Shown here one piece after another: positions 24,214 through 36,600 of a stretch of DNA of 64,000 nt. The notes under the pieces were generated by a model that saw only the letters and a program-made list of their open reading frames with translations, did not search any database and was not told where the DNA came from. How positions within the stretch are numbered: position 1 is the first letter of the stretch; the number at the start of each line of letters is the position of its first letter. This DNA comes from Eunapius fragilis. Taxonomy: Eukaryota > Porifera > Demospongiae > Spongillida > Spongillidae. The stretch lies in the NCBI GenBank assembly GCA_963681505.1, contig OY811989.1, forward strand, positions 2,052,986 through 2,116,985, given 5' to 3'. A program made the translations under genes and the position numbers.

Positions 24214-27200
24214 ATGTGGCGATTTTGCGGTGTTAAGTTGCCAATCCTTTCCCTCAGTAAAGTGTCAACGCGCCTCAGGGCAATCCATGTTCCTCGAATA
24301 GTTCACCCTGCGTGGGAGGGATGGGTAGGTCGGGCCGTACGCGGACTGCGCGAGTCCAAGGAATGGCGCTCTCACCTCCAAATTAGCATCCCTCGAGTCG
24401 CCGCTGTGCCGTCGTTTGGGTTAGCTTGCCATCTGTTGTTCTCGCACCGTACCGTTGCGAGTTGCAAACGAACCCCGAGTCATCCGTCGAGATTGCGTCA
24501 CAGGAAATTTCAAGATCCAAAATTCGACTGGTCACTCTTTTGGAAGTTCCTTTCTCCAGATTTGGTATACCTGTGCCTGGCTGTCTTGGTGAGGCTAGCA
24601 AATGAAGCTATGCGAGCGTTATTTACACCAAAAACTTTCGTTTCATCACAGAGCGCGGTGGTAGTGGCCGTGCTGAACTTCCAGATACCGCTGTTTCTCG
24701 GTCAGCTGGTGAACATCGTGGCGGCTTTAGAGCCAGGCAAGCAGCTGTCCTTTTATGCCGCTCAACTCGTCCAACCTGGGACGAAGCTGTTTGCACTTTA
24801 CTGTGTTCAAGTAGGTGGGGACGCGATGGCTGCAGCCGTTACTATCCCAGCTCTGCTTGCGCCCTTGTAGTGCGTCGGTACCTTCTTCTACATCTACCTG
24901 CTGTCAGTGGTGGGGGAAAGGTTCGCCCTGAGACTGAGGGTGCACCTCTTCAGAGCCCTTGTTGAGCAGGACATTGCCTTCTTTGATGGCCACAAGACTG
25001 GAGAATTGGTGAACAGGTGAGAGGATGATGGGAGAGGGGAGGAGGTAGGGTGGGAGAGGGGAGTGGTGATGTGGGAGAGGGAAGGAGATAAGGTGGGAGA
25101 GGGGAGTGGTGATGTGGGAGAGGGGAGGAGGTAGGGTGGGAGATGAAGGCATCTGGTGATGTGGGAGAGGGGAGTAGTGATGTGGGAGAGGGAAGGAGAT
25201 AAAGTGGGAGAGGGGAGTGGTGATGTGGGAGAGTGGAGGAGATAAGGTGGGAGAGGGGAGGAGATAAGGTGGGAGAGGGGAGGAGATAAGGTGGGAGAGG
25301 GGAGTGGTGTTCATAGTCAAAGGACTGTGGACGGCTTAGGGTTACGACACTGCCTCATAGTGCTAAGGTGTAAGTAGTAACAACACCTCATAGTGCTAAG
25401 GTGTAAGTACTAGCACCACCGCATAGCCCTAAGGTGTAAGTACTAACACCATCTCATAGTGCTAAGGTGTAAGTAGTAACACCTCCTCAGAGTGCTAAGG
25501 TGCAAGTAGTAACACTACCTCATAGTGCTAAGGTGTAATTAGTAACACCACCTCAGAGTGCTAAGGTGTAAGTAGTAACACCACCTCATAGTGCTAAGGT
25601 GTTAGTAGTAACATCACCTCAGTGCTTAGGTGTAATTAGTAACACCACCTCAGAGTGCTAAGGTGCAAGTAGTAACACTACCTCATAGTGCTAAGGTTAA
25701 GTAGTAACACCACCTCAGTGCTAAGGTGTAAGTAGTAACACCACCTCATAGTACTAAGGTGTTAGTAGTAACACCACCTCATGGTGCTAAGGTGTAAGTA
25801 GTAACACCACCTCATAGTGCTAAGGGTAAGTAGTAACACCACCTCATAGTGCTAAGGTGTAATTAGCAACACCACCTCATAGTACTAAGGTGTAATTAGT
25901 AACTGCCTGATTGTGCTGGGGACACCGCCACCTGATAAAATCATTGTGCTAGTGTTTAGGTGATGACACTTCCATATGGCGCTAAGTTATAGTTGATGAC
26001 ATCACCTCATGGTGATAAGTTATAGTTGATGACATCGCCTTGTGGTGCTAAGTTATAGTTGATGACACCACCTCATGGTGCTAAGTTATAGTTGATGACA
26101 TCGCCTCATGGTGCTAAGTTATGGTTGATGACATCACCTCATGGTGCTAAGTTATAGTTGATGACATCGCCTTGTGGTGCTAAGTTATAGTTGATGACAT
26201 CACCTCATGGTGCTAAGTTATGGTTGATGACATCACCTCATGGTGCTAAGGTGTAAATGACTACACCCACCTCATGTTTCAAGGTTGTCAGCAGATGTCC
26301 AGGACTTCAAGAGTTCCTTCAAGGAGGTTATCAGTCATGGTCTACGCAGCTTCACACAGACCGTTGGATGTGTGGGCTCCCTGTTCTTCATCTCCCCACA
26401 AATGACAGCAGTGGTGGGGGTGTCTCTCCCCCTCATGATAGCTGTGGGATCAGCTCTCGGCCACGTCTTGAGGAAATGGTCTCGTGATGCACAGGAGCAG
26501 GTGGGGTATCATGTGGGGGAGGGGAGGATGGGGTAGGGGAGGGGACATTGGAGCCTTGACTTTTGGCATTTCCGTAGGTCTCAGTGGCAACGGGGGTAGC
26601 AGATGAGGCGTTGAGCAACATCCACACCGTGAGGTCATTTGCAATGGAGCAGCAGGAGTGCATGTATGTACGTGTCCAAGTATGCCGTATATGTGTGGTG
26701 TGTGTACGTGTGCAAGTATGCTATGTGTGGTGTACGTACGTGTGCATGTATGTAGTATGTGTGGTGTATGTACATGTGCACATATTGTGCTATGTATATG
26801 CTGAACCCTTTCCCCACAGACTGTATGAATCAGAACTGCGGAAGTCGTGCTGGCTGAATGAGAAGCTTGGTGCAGGCATAGCTGTGTTCCAAGGGCTCTC
26901 CAACCTGGCCATCAATGGACTGGTCCTAGTGGTTGTCTCCCATGGGGGCGTGCTCCTGGCGACCAATCAGCTCACAGCTGGAGACCTCATGTCCTTCCTT
27001 GTGGCCACACAGATCATCCAGAGGTGACCCCTCCCTCTTTCCCCTAACATCCTTCACTCCTTATCTATGGCTCGCATACCTTAGATATCTACCTGCACAT
27101 GACTTGGTCCCTCCTCTCCCCCTCCTCCACTTCCACTCCTTCCTCTCCCCTCCTCCCCTTTCAGGAAAGGAGGGGAGGGAAGGAAGGTAGGAGGGAGAGG

Positions 27201-30200
27201 AAGGGGAGGAGAGGATGGAGAGGAGGAGAGGAGAGGAAGGGGAGGAGGGGCCTCCCACCCCTTCCTCTCCTCCTCTCCCTCCACTCCTTCCCTCCCTTCC
27301 TCTCCTCTCTCTCCACTCCTTCCCTCCCCTCTCTTAAAAGATTACCCCTCACCATCCATTGCCCATCATGCCTTCACTGTCACTATCATTTTACCTTCAC
27401 TGTCACTGTTGTCCAGATCCCTAGGAAACCTATCACTCATATTTGGTCAGACTGTTCGTGGCCTAAGTGCTGGTGCCAGGGTGTTTGAGTACATGAAACT
27501 CCACCCCTCTGTATCTCTGAGAGGTGGGCGGAGCTTGTCTGAGGATCACATCCAGGGGAAGGTGGAATTTAAGGGAGTTCATTTCACCTACCCCTCAAGG
27601 CCTGAGCAGGTGACCTCTGGGTGTTTTGCTGTCATCTGGATTGAAAAGTCATTTTCTGTCCTTTCTCTCCCTCCTTCCCCTCCCCCTCCCTCTTCCCCCT
27701 CCTTCCCTCCCCCTCCTTCCCCTCCCTCTTCATCCCTCCCTCCCTTCTTCCTCGGGATAAAGCCTATTCTGACAGATTTTAACCTGCACATTCCCCCTGG
27801 CAAGGTTACTGCACTGTGTGGTGTCTCTGGTGCAGGTGAGTGCTGTGTGCACCTGTGTGTGTACATATGTGTGTGTGGGTGTGCGTGTGTGTGTGTGCGC
27901 GCATGGTTGTATGTGTGTGTTTGTACGTACATGCATGTGTGCATGTGTGTGTGAGCTATGCCTGTAGTTACGTCTCACTTATACACCACACACATAAAAC
28001 TACAATCACACAGGTAGTGAATGGGTGGGCTGTAATTAGATATGCTATACCAGCCATACATTAACCACCACCCCGACTGATGTTATCATGGTTGCCTTTC
28101 CTGTTCCTCCTTCCCACACACTCACCCACACACTAGGCAAGTCCACAGTAGCTGCATTGCTGGAGAGGTTCTATGACCCCCAGGCCGGGGATGTCCTCAT
28201 AGACGGGCACACCCTGAGGGAGCTGGACCCCTCATGGCTGAGGGAGAATGTGATAGGGTTCATAAAGCAGGAGCCAGTCCTGTTCGGTACCACGGTGATG
28301 GAGAACATCCGCTACGGCAGGCCAGCTGCCACAGATGAAGAGGTACCATATGTGATGGTGGGGTGAGGGGAGGAGGAGGAAGTTAAGGTGGCATTTGGGA
28401 GAGGGGGTTCATAAGATCCATGTCCGAAAAAATTTTAATTCAAATCCTGATCATGTAAAAAAAAAAAAAAAAAAACAAGGGGATTACGTCTGTAATCAGG
28501 AATTTATGAAAATAGCATACCTGAAATTAGCAAGTTCATGACATCATAGGTATACTACAGACCTGGTAGTTTTCATAGATACCTGATGTCATGTTCCATA
28601 GTTGCTCTCGTTTGCTTATTTTTGCTTCCACTTATTTTTGCTTCCACTTGAGAAGCTGCTAAAACATAATTTGACACACTCAAATTAAATACACAATTAT
28701 GTCCAAAATACATACACATCCTTAGCTAGATACTTATTTCACCACATGGCCCCAAATACCTTTAACTTGAGATATGGCTCTGTGCATCCTGTGTGTAGTG
28801 ATATTAGAGGTTGCCTAGTCACTGATCATAAGAGGTACATTGCATCTTTTGCGCAAATGGTCCTCATTGTTTTAATAGCCATGCAATTACACCGCAGACA
28901 CATGGTTTTAGAGGAGTTAAAAGTTAGTACCATTGTATGCAGAATCATCATACTGTCAATTATCCTATTTATTTCAATGATCCTATTTGCTTCAATGATC
29001 CTATTTGCTTCTATGATCCTATTTACTTCAATGATCCTATTTGCTTCTATGATCCTATTTGTTTCAATGATCCTATTTGCTTCAATGATCCTATTTGCTT
29101 CAATGATCCTATTTGCTTCTATGATCCTATTTACTTCAATGATCCTATTTGCTTCTATGATTCTATTTGCTTCTATGATCCTATTTGCTTCAATGATCCT
29201 ATTTGCTTCAATGATTCTATTTGCTCAGGACTATGATCCTATTTGCTTCAATGATCCTATTTGCAAAGCTGATGGCCAGTAACTATACCTCTAGTTCTCA
29301 GTGATTTGGTGATTTATTTAATGCATCCAAGGCATGACTTGGCAAAGGGCACTGTTATGATTCACAGCTTCATTGACGTCATAGACCGAAATTTTTATCA
29401 GGCATGACTCGTTCAGAAAGTGAAATAACAAAAAGAATACTTATGCTCTAGTGTGCCTTTGCATAACCTTTGGCCTTTGCTCAGGTCTTTGATGCAGCAA
29501 GAAGGGCCAATGCCCACGACTTCATCTGCAGCTTTCCAGATGGTTACCAAACCTTGGTGGGAGAGAGAGGCCATGCAGTGTCCGGGGGACAGAAACAGAG
29601 GTGTGCCCCATTAACCTCTTCTGTACTGCTTTTCCATCAACCAGTTCTTTGCTGCTATGTATGTTTGTTTGCTATGAATTTATTTTTAAGGATTGCCATA
29701 GCTCGTGCATTGGTGAAGAATCCAAAGGTACTGATCTTGGATGAGGCCACCAGTGCCCTGGACACACAGTCAGAGAAGATGGTCCAAGAAGCCCTGGACA
29801 AAGCTGCAGAAGGTTAGTGGTGGTGTTCATGACTTATATGGAATGAGTGTAATTTGTGATGAGGTGCGTATATGTGTGCGTGTGTATGGTGTGTGTAGCC
29901 TTACATGTAATTTGTATGGGGGGGAGGGAGTGATGGGTTCACTACATCTGGCCACCTCCCACCTCTGTTTTCATGTTATGCGTATACATATCCAAGTGTG
30001 CTAAAGATCTGTCGCATATGAACTCGGTACCGTTTTTGTTTGAAAGGGTTTTTGAAAACCTTATTTTTCAGGTACCGTGTAACCATTTCTTTCCCAACTT
30101 TATACACCTATTTCCCCATCCCTTTTGTACATACGGTACCATTATGATAGCATAGAATCACCCCCCTGGCCGTATCCAAGGTCTGATACCTCACTGGGAC

Positions 30201-31626
30201 AAAACGTACCATAACTTCGGAAACAAACATAAATTTAATGCCAAACTTTAAACACACGTAAGAAAATGGTGTCCAAACACATGGTAAGTTTTCGCAATAT
30301 CTTTTGAATGATGGTTCGGGCGATGCTTAGTGTCAAACGCCATGCAGCCGGTGAAACAATTTATAAATTTTCATACGTGCCACACCTCCATTTCTGCGTG
30401 ACGTCACGAGGACTACACATGGAAGGTAAGTACGAGGGGCTGCAATCAACACCGCTGCACAAACAACACCTATTTGCTCGCGACAAAGAATGTGTGCTCC
30501 CAGTACGGTTCAGAAGGTACTAGATGAAGCCTTAAGCGAAGTTGAACTACGCAACCCTATTACCAGTACTAAAGGTCGACCACCATTCGCTTTGGATGTA
30601 GGCCATATTACCTATATACGTCAGTTTGTACGAGAACAAACACATTGTGGACAGCCAGTTACACTCGCGCATATGCAAAACCATCTGTCATCTAGTACCT
30701 TCTGAACCGTACTGGGAGCACACCCAAACATGTTTGCAACGATTGTTATAGTTTGGCCTTTAACAACTACCCTTCCAGCCTTGCGTTCATCACGGAAATA
30801 GGTGAATGCGCGTACTATGGATTCTTTGTCGCGAGCAAATAGGTGTTGTTTGTGCAGCGGTGTTGATTGCAGCCCCTCGTACTTACCTTCCATGTGTAGT
30901 CCTCGTGACGTCACGCAGAAATGGAGGTGTGGCACGTATGAAGATTTATAAATTGTTTCACCGGCTGCATGGCGTTTGACACTAAGCATCGCCCGAACCA
31001 TCATTCAAAAGATATTGCGAAAACTTACCATGTGTTTGGACACCATTTTCTTACGTGTGTTTAAAGTTTGGCATTAAATTTATGTTTGTTTCCGAAGTTA
31101 TGGTACGTTTTGTCCCAGTGAGGTATCAGACCTTGGATACGGCCAGGGGGGTGATTCTATGCTATCATAATGGTACCGTATGTACAAAAGGGATGGGGAA
31201 ATAGGTGTATAAAGTTGGGAAAGAAATGGTTACACGGTACCTGAAAAATAAGGTTTTCAAAAACCCTTTCAAAGTCATTATCAAAAACGGTACTGAGTTC
31301 ATATGCGACAGATCTTTAGTATCTGATCACCTCCCATGACCCAATTATGACCACCTGATCATCATCACCCACACCTCATCCCCATCAGGTCGTACAGTGA
31401 TAATCATTGCTCATCGTCTGAGCACCATCCAGTCTGCACACCAGATAGCTGTCCTTCACAGAGGTTGTCTGGTAGAGGTATGCCCCATGGAGGTGTTGTT
31501 GCATTGTGGTGAGCCATTGAATGATGTTTAACACTGGTGCAGGTGGGCACACACACGGAGCTGCTCAAGAAAAATGGCCGATATGCTGCCATGGTTACCA
31601 GACAGCTGCTCGCTGAGCAGCAGTGA
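24214..31626 (+). CDS. ABCB8: ABCB8-like mitochondrial ABC half-transporter
   Basis: Half-size ABC exporter of the mitochondrial inner membrane (the family's ABCB8/MITOSUR is linked to iron export and the mitoKATP channel). Twelve exons: 24214-24810, 24871-25016, 26284-26500, 26578-26663, 26820-27023, 27417-27609, 27763-27835, 28137-28342, 29485-29600, 29691-29812, 31389-31477, 31543-31626. All are GT-AG and in phase, 2133 nt, 710 aa, close to the human length. Residues 1 to about 100 are basic and serine/arginine-rich, fitting a mitochondrial presequence. The transmembrane domain includes [10 protein letters not shown] and [13 protein letters not shown]. The ATPase domain has Walker A GVSGAGKST (split by intron 7), signature VSGGQKQR, Walker [13 protein letters not shown] and H-loop IIAHRLST. 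All catalytic motifs are intact. Head-to-head with PLRG1. Exons 9-10 and parts of introns are duplicated at 46160-47430. Confidence 0.96.
25021..25312. repeat. Purine-rich ~21-bp minisatellite, ABCB8 intron 2
   Basis: Irregular copies of gtgggagaggggagtggtga and gaggagataag units directly after the exon 2 donor. Confidence 0.88.
25340..26275. repeat. 33-bp minisatellite in two subfamilies, ABCB8 intron 2
   Basis: About 18 units like tagtaacaccacctcatagt + gctaaggtgtaag (25340-25920), then about 9 units of a sister type built on agttgatgacatcacctcat (25970-26260). The array ends only a few bases before exon 3 (26284). Most first-type units carry gtaagtag, matching a 5' splice-site consensus on the sense strand. 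Confidence 0.93.
28343..28967. other. ABCB8 intron 8, left part; source of a duplication
   Basis: Non-coding. About 28475-28935 recurs at about 46495-46915 in the same orientation, with small indels. Confidence 0.7.
28968..29270. repeat. 18-bp minisatellite, ABCB8 intron 8
   Basis: About 17 copies of ttcaatgatcctatttgc (or ttctatg variant). The 6-residue periodic ORFs it creates in several frames are a by-product of the 18-bp period. Confidence 0.93.
30004..31316. mobile_element. 1.3-kb foldback Tc1/mariner-like element in ABCB8 intron 10
   Basis: Two long inverted arms (about 30004-30525 and 30688-31316; termini aagatctgtcgcatatgaac) face each other and are flanked by TA (30002-30003, 31317-31318), the target duplication of the Tc1/mariner superfamily. 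Each arm carries a piece of the same protein. The right arm (minus strand) reads [20 protein letters not shown] then [12 protein letters not shown]; the left arm reads [19 protein letters not shown] then [14 protein letters not shown]. This looks like the helix-turn-helix N terminus of a transposase. The left arm lacks about 100 bp present in the right arm. No DDE catalytic domain is present, so it is non-autonomous. Confidence 0.75.
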
Positions 31627-31671
31627 AACTGCTCGCTGAGCAGCAGTGAAACTTATGGGGAGGGAGTGGAT

Positions 31672-31673
<2 letters not shown>

Positions 31674-31712
<39 letters not shown>
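31674..31712. repeat. (GT)n microsatellite in ABCB8 3' region
   Basis: About 19 GT dinucleotides shortly after the ABCB8 stop codon, probably in the 3'UTR. Confidence 0.95.
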
Positions 31713-31715
<3 letters not shown>

Positions 31716-31783
31716 ACACTTTCTGTTGTATGGAAATGGCTTTGCGTGTTACATAGTGCTTATGAGTCATATCATGTCATTTA

Positions 31784-31935
31784 AGGCGTTTCTTCACTAG
31801 CAAAGGCAAACTGGATCGATCCGCATTGTGGTCAATGAATTTAATCAGTGTATATGGATCAATGTACTCACTGATTAAATTCATTGGCCACAATGCGGAT
31901 CGATCCGGTTTGCCTTTGCTAGTGAAGAAACGCCT
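31784..31935. mobile_element. 152-bp MITE with TTA target-site duplication
   Basis: Perfect or near-perfect hairpin. Arms of about 65 bp start aggcgtttcttcactagcaa and end with the complement, flanked by direct TTA (31781-31783 and 31936-31938). A 3-bp TWA duplication is typical of PIF/Harbinger elements. No coding capacity. Confidence 0.8.
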
Positions 31936-31938
31936 TTA

Positions 31939-33403
31939 GTCACCCAGTGAATAGTGCAATTGGTCACCACATGTAACAGGGGTATATAAGGAAACAGCAG
32001 TTTCACACCAAGCAATGCTATTTCTACATTGTCTTTTACACGTAAAATTCCCAGGGGTGATCAACAGTGAGGACAAGATGAGAAGTGCTACACTCACGTG
32101 TTCTTATCTAACCACAAATATTATGATGGCCTGTTTTGCTATGCCTTAAATCACATAGCTATCACAACACCCACAGCAATTGCAACAAACCACTTCCCAC
32201 AGTGGGAATAACTTGAACTTTTGGAACCCTCAGCCTGTTTGTGTGGTGTGTGTGAGCCGGAATGAATAGGAAGACTAAACAAAAGAGGACCCAATGAGTC
32301 GTCCTGCTGCACTACTGCTGATTATAGGAGGTTATAGTGTGGCGCCGCAGGCGCCCACGCATGGCCAAGATGGCGTTTATTAAGGAAGAGGGGAGTTAGT
32401 AAGTTTCAATGAAGAGTGTCGGGATGGAGGGACGGGTGCAATTTGAGTTAGGATTCGGAGAGGGGGTGCAAAGTTGGGTCAGCGTAGCTGGCCTTCGGCA
32501 CCCCCAGCAACCCAAATTATATCTCCTAACGACGCATCGCTGCTCTTGTTATCCAGTTGTACTTATATAAGATTACAAGTGCAGCAATCATTTGCGTCAT
32601 CAAATGCATGCAGTCGTCGGGCGTGCGTGCACTTGTGTCCAAAGATTCAAATACCAAGGGGACATGCAGGAACCATTAGTTGATCACCGAGTCATAGACA
32701 GTTTGGTTAATTCATAGCTGCACGTGTGAAGTAACGGTACTTATTATTATACGGCAATTTGACATTGATAATTCAATTTTTTTTTTAAATAAGGGCCAGA
32801 AATGAATTAAATTAATTATGCTATTACCTGTCTAGATCTGGAACTGTTAGATCCATATTAGCATACAAAACATTAGAAATTCTAGTCAATAGTGGCCAGA
32901 AAACATAATTCAGACGAGTTATCAATTCATGATGTTGATGGTATCGATTTCGTTCGACAAAATCTATTAATTTGATTAATGCATGGAAGGAAGCCATTGG
33001 AATGAGTTGAGAATATTAGCCATTCATGAATCTTGGAATACGGAGAAAGATCCACCCTGTTGCACCATCACAACGTTATTTTGCGGGCATGGTATCTCCA
33101 ATGCTAAGGAAGACCTACAACATTGTGCGCATGATCAATAACCTACAGATCAAGATAGTGTCTTATATCTGTGGGTAAATAATTACTTCCTCTCAGCCCA
33201 CCACGTTGATGCAACGCAAGTAAAGATCGATCAACTTCGTATTGATCTCACTGCTGGTGGGGTCACACTGAAGAACTAATGCCTTGAAATAATAAGCTTA
33301 CCTAAATTAAATTTTTTTGATTGGCTTAATGGGCGTGAAAAAAATAATTCGTATTTTTGCGATTTTTCTAGGTTTCCTATCTTTTAAGCCCTATATGCTT
33401 TAA
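31939..33403. other. Intergenic region ABCB8 to Hsp70-like gene 1
   Basis: No gene recognised. Notable are a GC palindromic patch ggcgccgcaggcgcc near 32342 and a CpG-richer stretch 32340-32660 without a supported ORF. Confidence 0.4.
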
Positions 33404-33529
33404 GTCCGCAGATCACACCGGACAGGCCGTGCGCCATCTGTCGCCGCCCGTCGACCAGCGCCTGCTCGCTTACGACTAGCCGGGCAATGTGCGCGAGCTG
33501 GAGAACTGCGTGGAACGCGCGGCATCACC
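33404..33529 (+). pseudogene. Fossil fragment of bacterial NtrC-family (sigma-54 activator) gene
   Basis: A GC-rich 126-bp island in AT-rich DNA. One frame reads AVRHLSPPVDQRLLAYD, stop, PGNVRELENCVERAA. The family consensus around the end of the AAA+ domain is (L/Y)xWPGNVRELENxxER, so the in-frame TAG (33477-33479) sits where Trp (TGG) is expected. In bacteria this domain remodels sigma-54 RNA polymerase. Here there is no start, no remaining domain and no homolog nearby. Similarity ends abruptly on both sides. It could be a relic of horizontal transfer, or a symbiont read mis-assembled into the contig. Confidence 0.7.
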
Positions 33530-33668
33530 CCCCATTGTATCATTGTCATGTGTGCATATGGCAGTCAAAGCGTGCGAGCATTAATTTCATGTCCCCAAAG
33601 ACAACATCAATGCAAGCATCTAAGCAAAATGTATCACACAGCTCCTAAATGTATAAATCTGCATTGTG

Positions 33669-36600
33669 CTAAGTATCTTGAGTATCTTTAAATTGGAACA
33701 GTTTTGATGTAAATTCAAACTGAGAACGTATTCCACTTCTCTGGCGGTTCTCCAATATCTCTTTACACTGGAAGTTGAGTGAATGTGCATACTGAAGCTC
33801 AACAATAAACGAACGTATCAATTCTTGCTCAGCACCACTGCAACTCTGCTGTAGTTGAACCATTTGGTTCCCATACTGTGCAGCTCTATAGATGCTTGTC
33901 TTTTGCTGTGATAGAAGTTCCAAGCATCGTTCATTGTCCAGATGCATTTGGTAAAGTACATCTTTCTGCACCTGTGTGGACACGAGCTGATGCTTCAATT
34001 TGAGCTCCTGATACTGAGCTATTTGCTTAGAGTTCATTTGTAGTGAGTCCAGGTGTTGCATGTTAGCTTTTTCTAGCTGTTCAAGCTTTTTACAACATTC
34101 CTCATATGTGGGGTCCTGTAAAAAAAAACAGCTTTTGTGATGTCTAGATATTTAATAGAAATTTAGTGTTATGCACTTGTTGTCCTCCAACCAATTGATT
34201 TGCTGCTGTTGGCTGTGGTTGTTGAGGAGGTTGCTTCTTCGTTGCATCACCCACTGCTCATAAAATATGTACATGTAATTGCATACTTTAACTGTAATAA
34301 AAATTGACAAAACGTGTAGTACATAATAATGCATTATGAAGAAAATCATTTATTATTTATGATAGAATGCAGTACTCCTGGCACTCGGAGGGAGGAATGC
34401 CACAAAAATCAATTTTTTGCAGTCAATGGTGGCAGAACAATTCTGATAATAATAGGACAGTGTCTGAATTACCGTAAGCAGCCTTGTGAAATTCATCAAA
34501 GTGCAATGATTATCTTAATCAACTTCACTAAATAAATTTAGCACAGATAAAGATGTTAATTTAAATTCAAAACATTTCATACAATTTTGTGGATAATAAA
34601 TAAACAAGCATCACGACATTGCAACTAGCACTGCTGGGTCACCTTCAATTTGAAGGCGACTTGAATTTGAAAATACAATGTGACACCACCCAACATGCGA
34701 AATAATCCGCTACGGTGCTAACCACTTTGGTTTTATTAACCATCCATAGAGAGCGTGGCACTGAATTATAATGTTTCATACGACTATACAATAATGAATT
34801 TGCTACATTACGCATGCTAATTAAAGATTGGCCGATACAATATAACTATGTATATAATAATAATTATTATTATATAGACATGCAAGACTCGATTTGAACA
34901 CCTCACCTCCGTTTTGTCGTTTGGGAGGATCCTTTGGTGATTCTGAGTGTAAAAGTGCCGGGCGCGGAGGTTGCTGCTGTCGTTGCTGCAGTGATGCAGA
35001 CTGTAGAATATATAAAGCCTTGTGCATGGTCACTAAATCATTTGTATACACCATGTATTCAGTATTGTGGTATCTACATGGTCATGGCATGCGATACGTT
35101 GACGTATAAATCCCGATTTGTTTTTATTCAGGAGACCCTATATATATTGAAACGCTGCATGTTGAGTGCGAAATAATCACACTGCGTGTACAGGTATAGG
35201 GTTGCCAAATATTGGATATGAGTAGAAATTGAAATTGTGCAGAACAATCGCATATCACCACTTACCATTTCTTTATCAACATCGCTCTTCCATCGCTCGA
35301 CTTTATCTTTCACTTTCGTTATTTCATTCATTGTTGGAATAGGGTCACGTTTTAGCCAATCCAGGGCCATTTTGCACTTTTGCGTAACATCTTCTTTCTT
35401 CTTTGCGTCTAATTCACCGCGGATTATTCGTTGTATTTCGTAGATATTGCTTTCTATATCATTCAAGAGAGCACTTCGATCGCCTAAATCTTTTGACTGA
35501 TCGTCAATATAAGTGGTTTGAGAAGACTGGGGACAACCCGTAACTAATTGGTTTGCTTTCCAGGGAATAGTTGTCAATAACTGGATGTTTATTAAATCGC
35601 TCGCCGCATCAGTTGGACTTTGTATAGGCCAAAGCTTGGCGGCAAGAACAGCAGCTCCATGGACAGCAACTTCTTCAGCGCTGAGAATTCGGTTCGACTT
35701 GATACCAAAACTATCGATCACATCTCGAACACACTTTAAGCGAGTCGATCCTCCCACCAGTATAACTGCAGCTCGTTCGGTAGATGAAATAGCTGACATT
35801 GCCCTTTTCATAATGTTTTTCATTTTTCCAAGCATTTTTTGAACATCTTCCATCTCCGTAATATCATCTTGAGTAATTCTGATGATATCGTCTTTACCTG
35901 CTACATCATCTAGTTTGATCGAAGTTTCTTTGCATGACGATAGATTTTTTTTTGCTCTTTCACAAAGGATGGAAAGGTGCATGGACGTTTGACCAGATGG
36001 GTCTGGTAGAATATTTAGTTTTTGTTGAAGCCACGTAACAATGGCTGCGTCAATATTTACTCCTCCGATGTTTGGATCCCCGTCGCTGAATATTGGTTTA
36101 ATACCGTTTGGAGAAATATTTACGACAGAGACGCCCAGTGACCCTCCTCCGAGGTGAACTGCGATGACGTATTGTGCGTTGCATTTCGTTGCAGAGATAC
36201 TGTAGGCTATAGTCGCTGATAGAGGTTTTTCGATGAGATTCACTTCCGTAAATCCTGCCATCTCCGCTGATTTTAGTGCATCTTTGACGAACGACTCGCC
36301 ACAGTTAATTGGAATGGTTATAACCGCACGAACAACGTTCTCTTGCAAGTAATTTGAGGCCAGTTCTCTGACCTTATACAATACGGCAGAATATACCTCA
36401 ATGGGATGTATGTCTCTTTCCATGTCCTGATAAGCCACCTGAAATACTGGCCTCTTCTCTCCTCCGTCTTTAACTCTGAACGGCCAGTGACTGTGGCGTA
36501 TCTGTTGAGTTATCTCCTCGTAAGAGCGACCGATCAATCGCTTTGGACAAAAGAACGTCGCCTCAATGTTTTCTACAACTCTGTTTAGGGCTAGGTCCCC

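Noticed and set aside
28746-29282. Hydrophobic hexapeptide-repeat ORFs resembling a membrane protein
   Set aside because: Product of an 18-bp intronic minisatellite in ABCB8 intron 8.
33404-33529. Functional bacterial-type regulator gene in the animal genome
   Set aside because: Only about 40 codons, an in-frame stop at an invariant Trp position, and no other domain.
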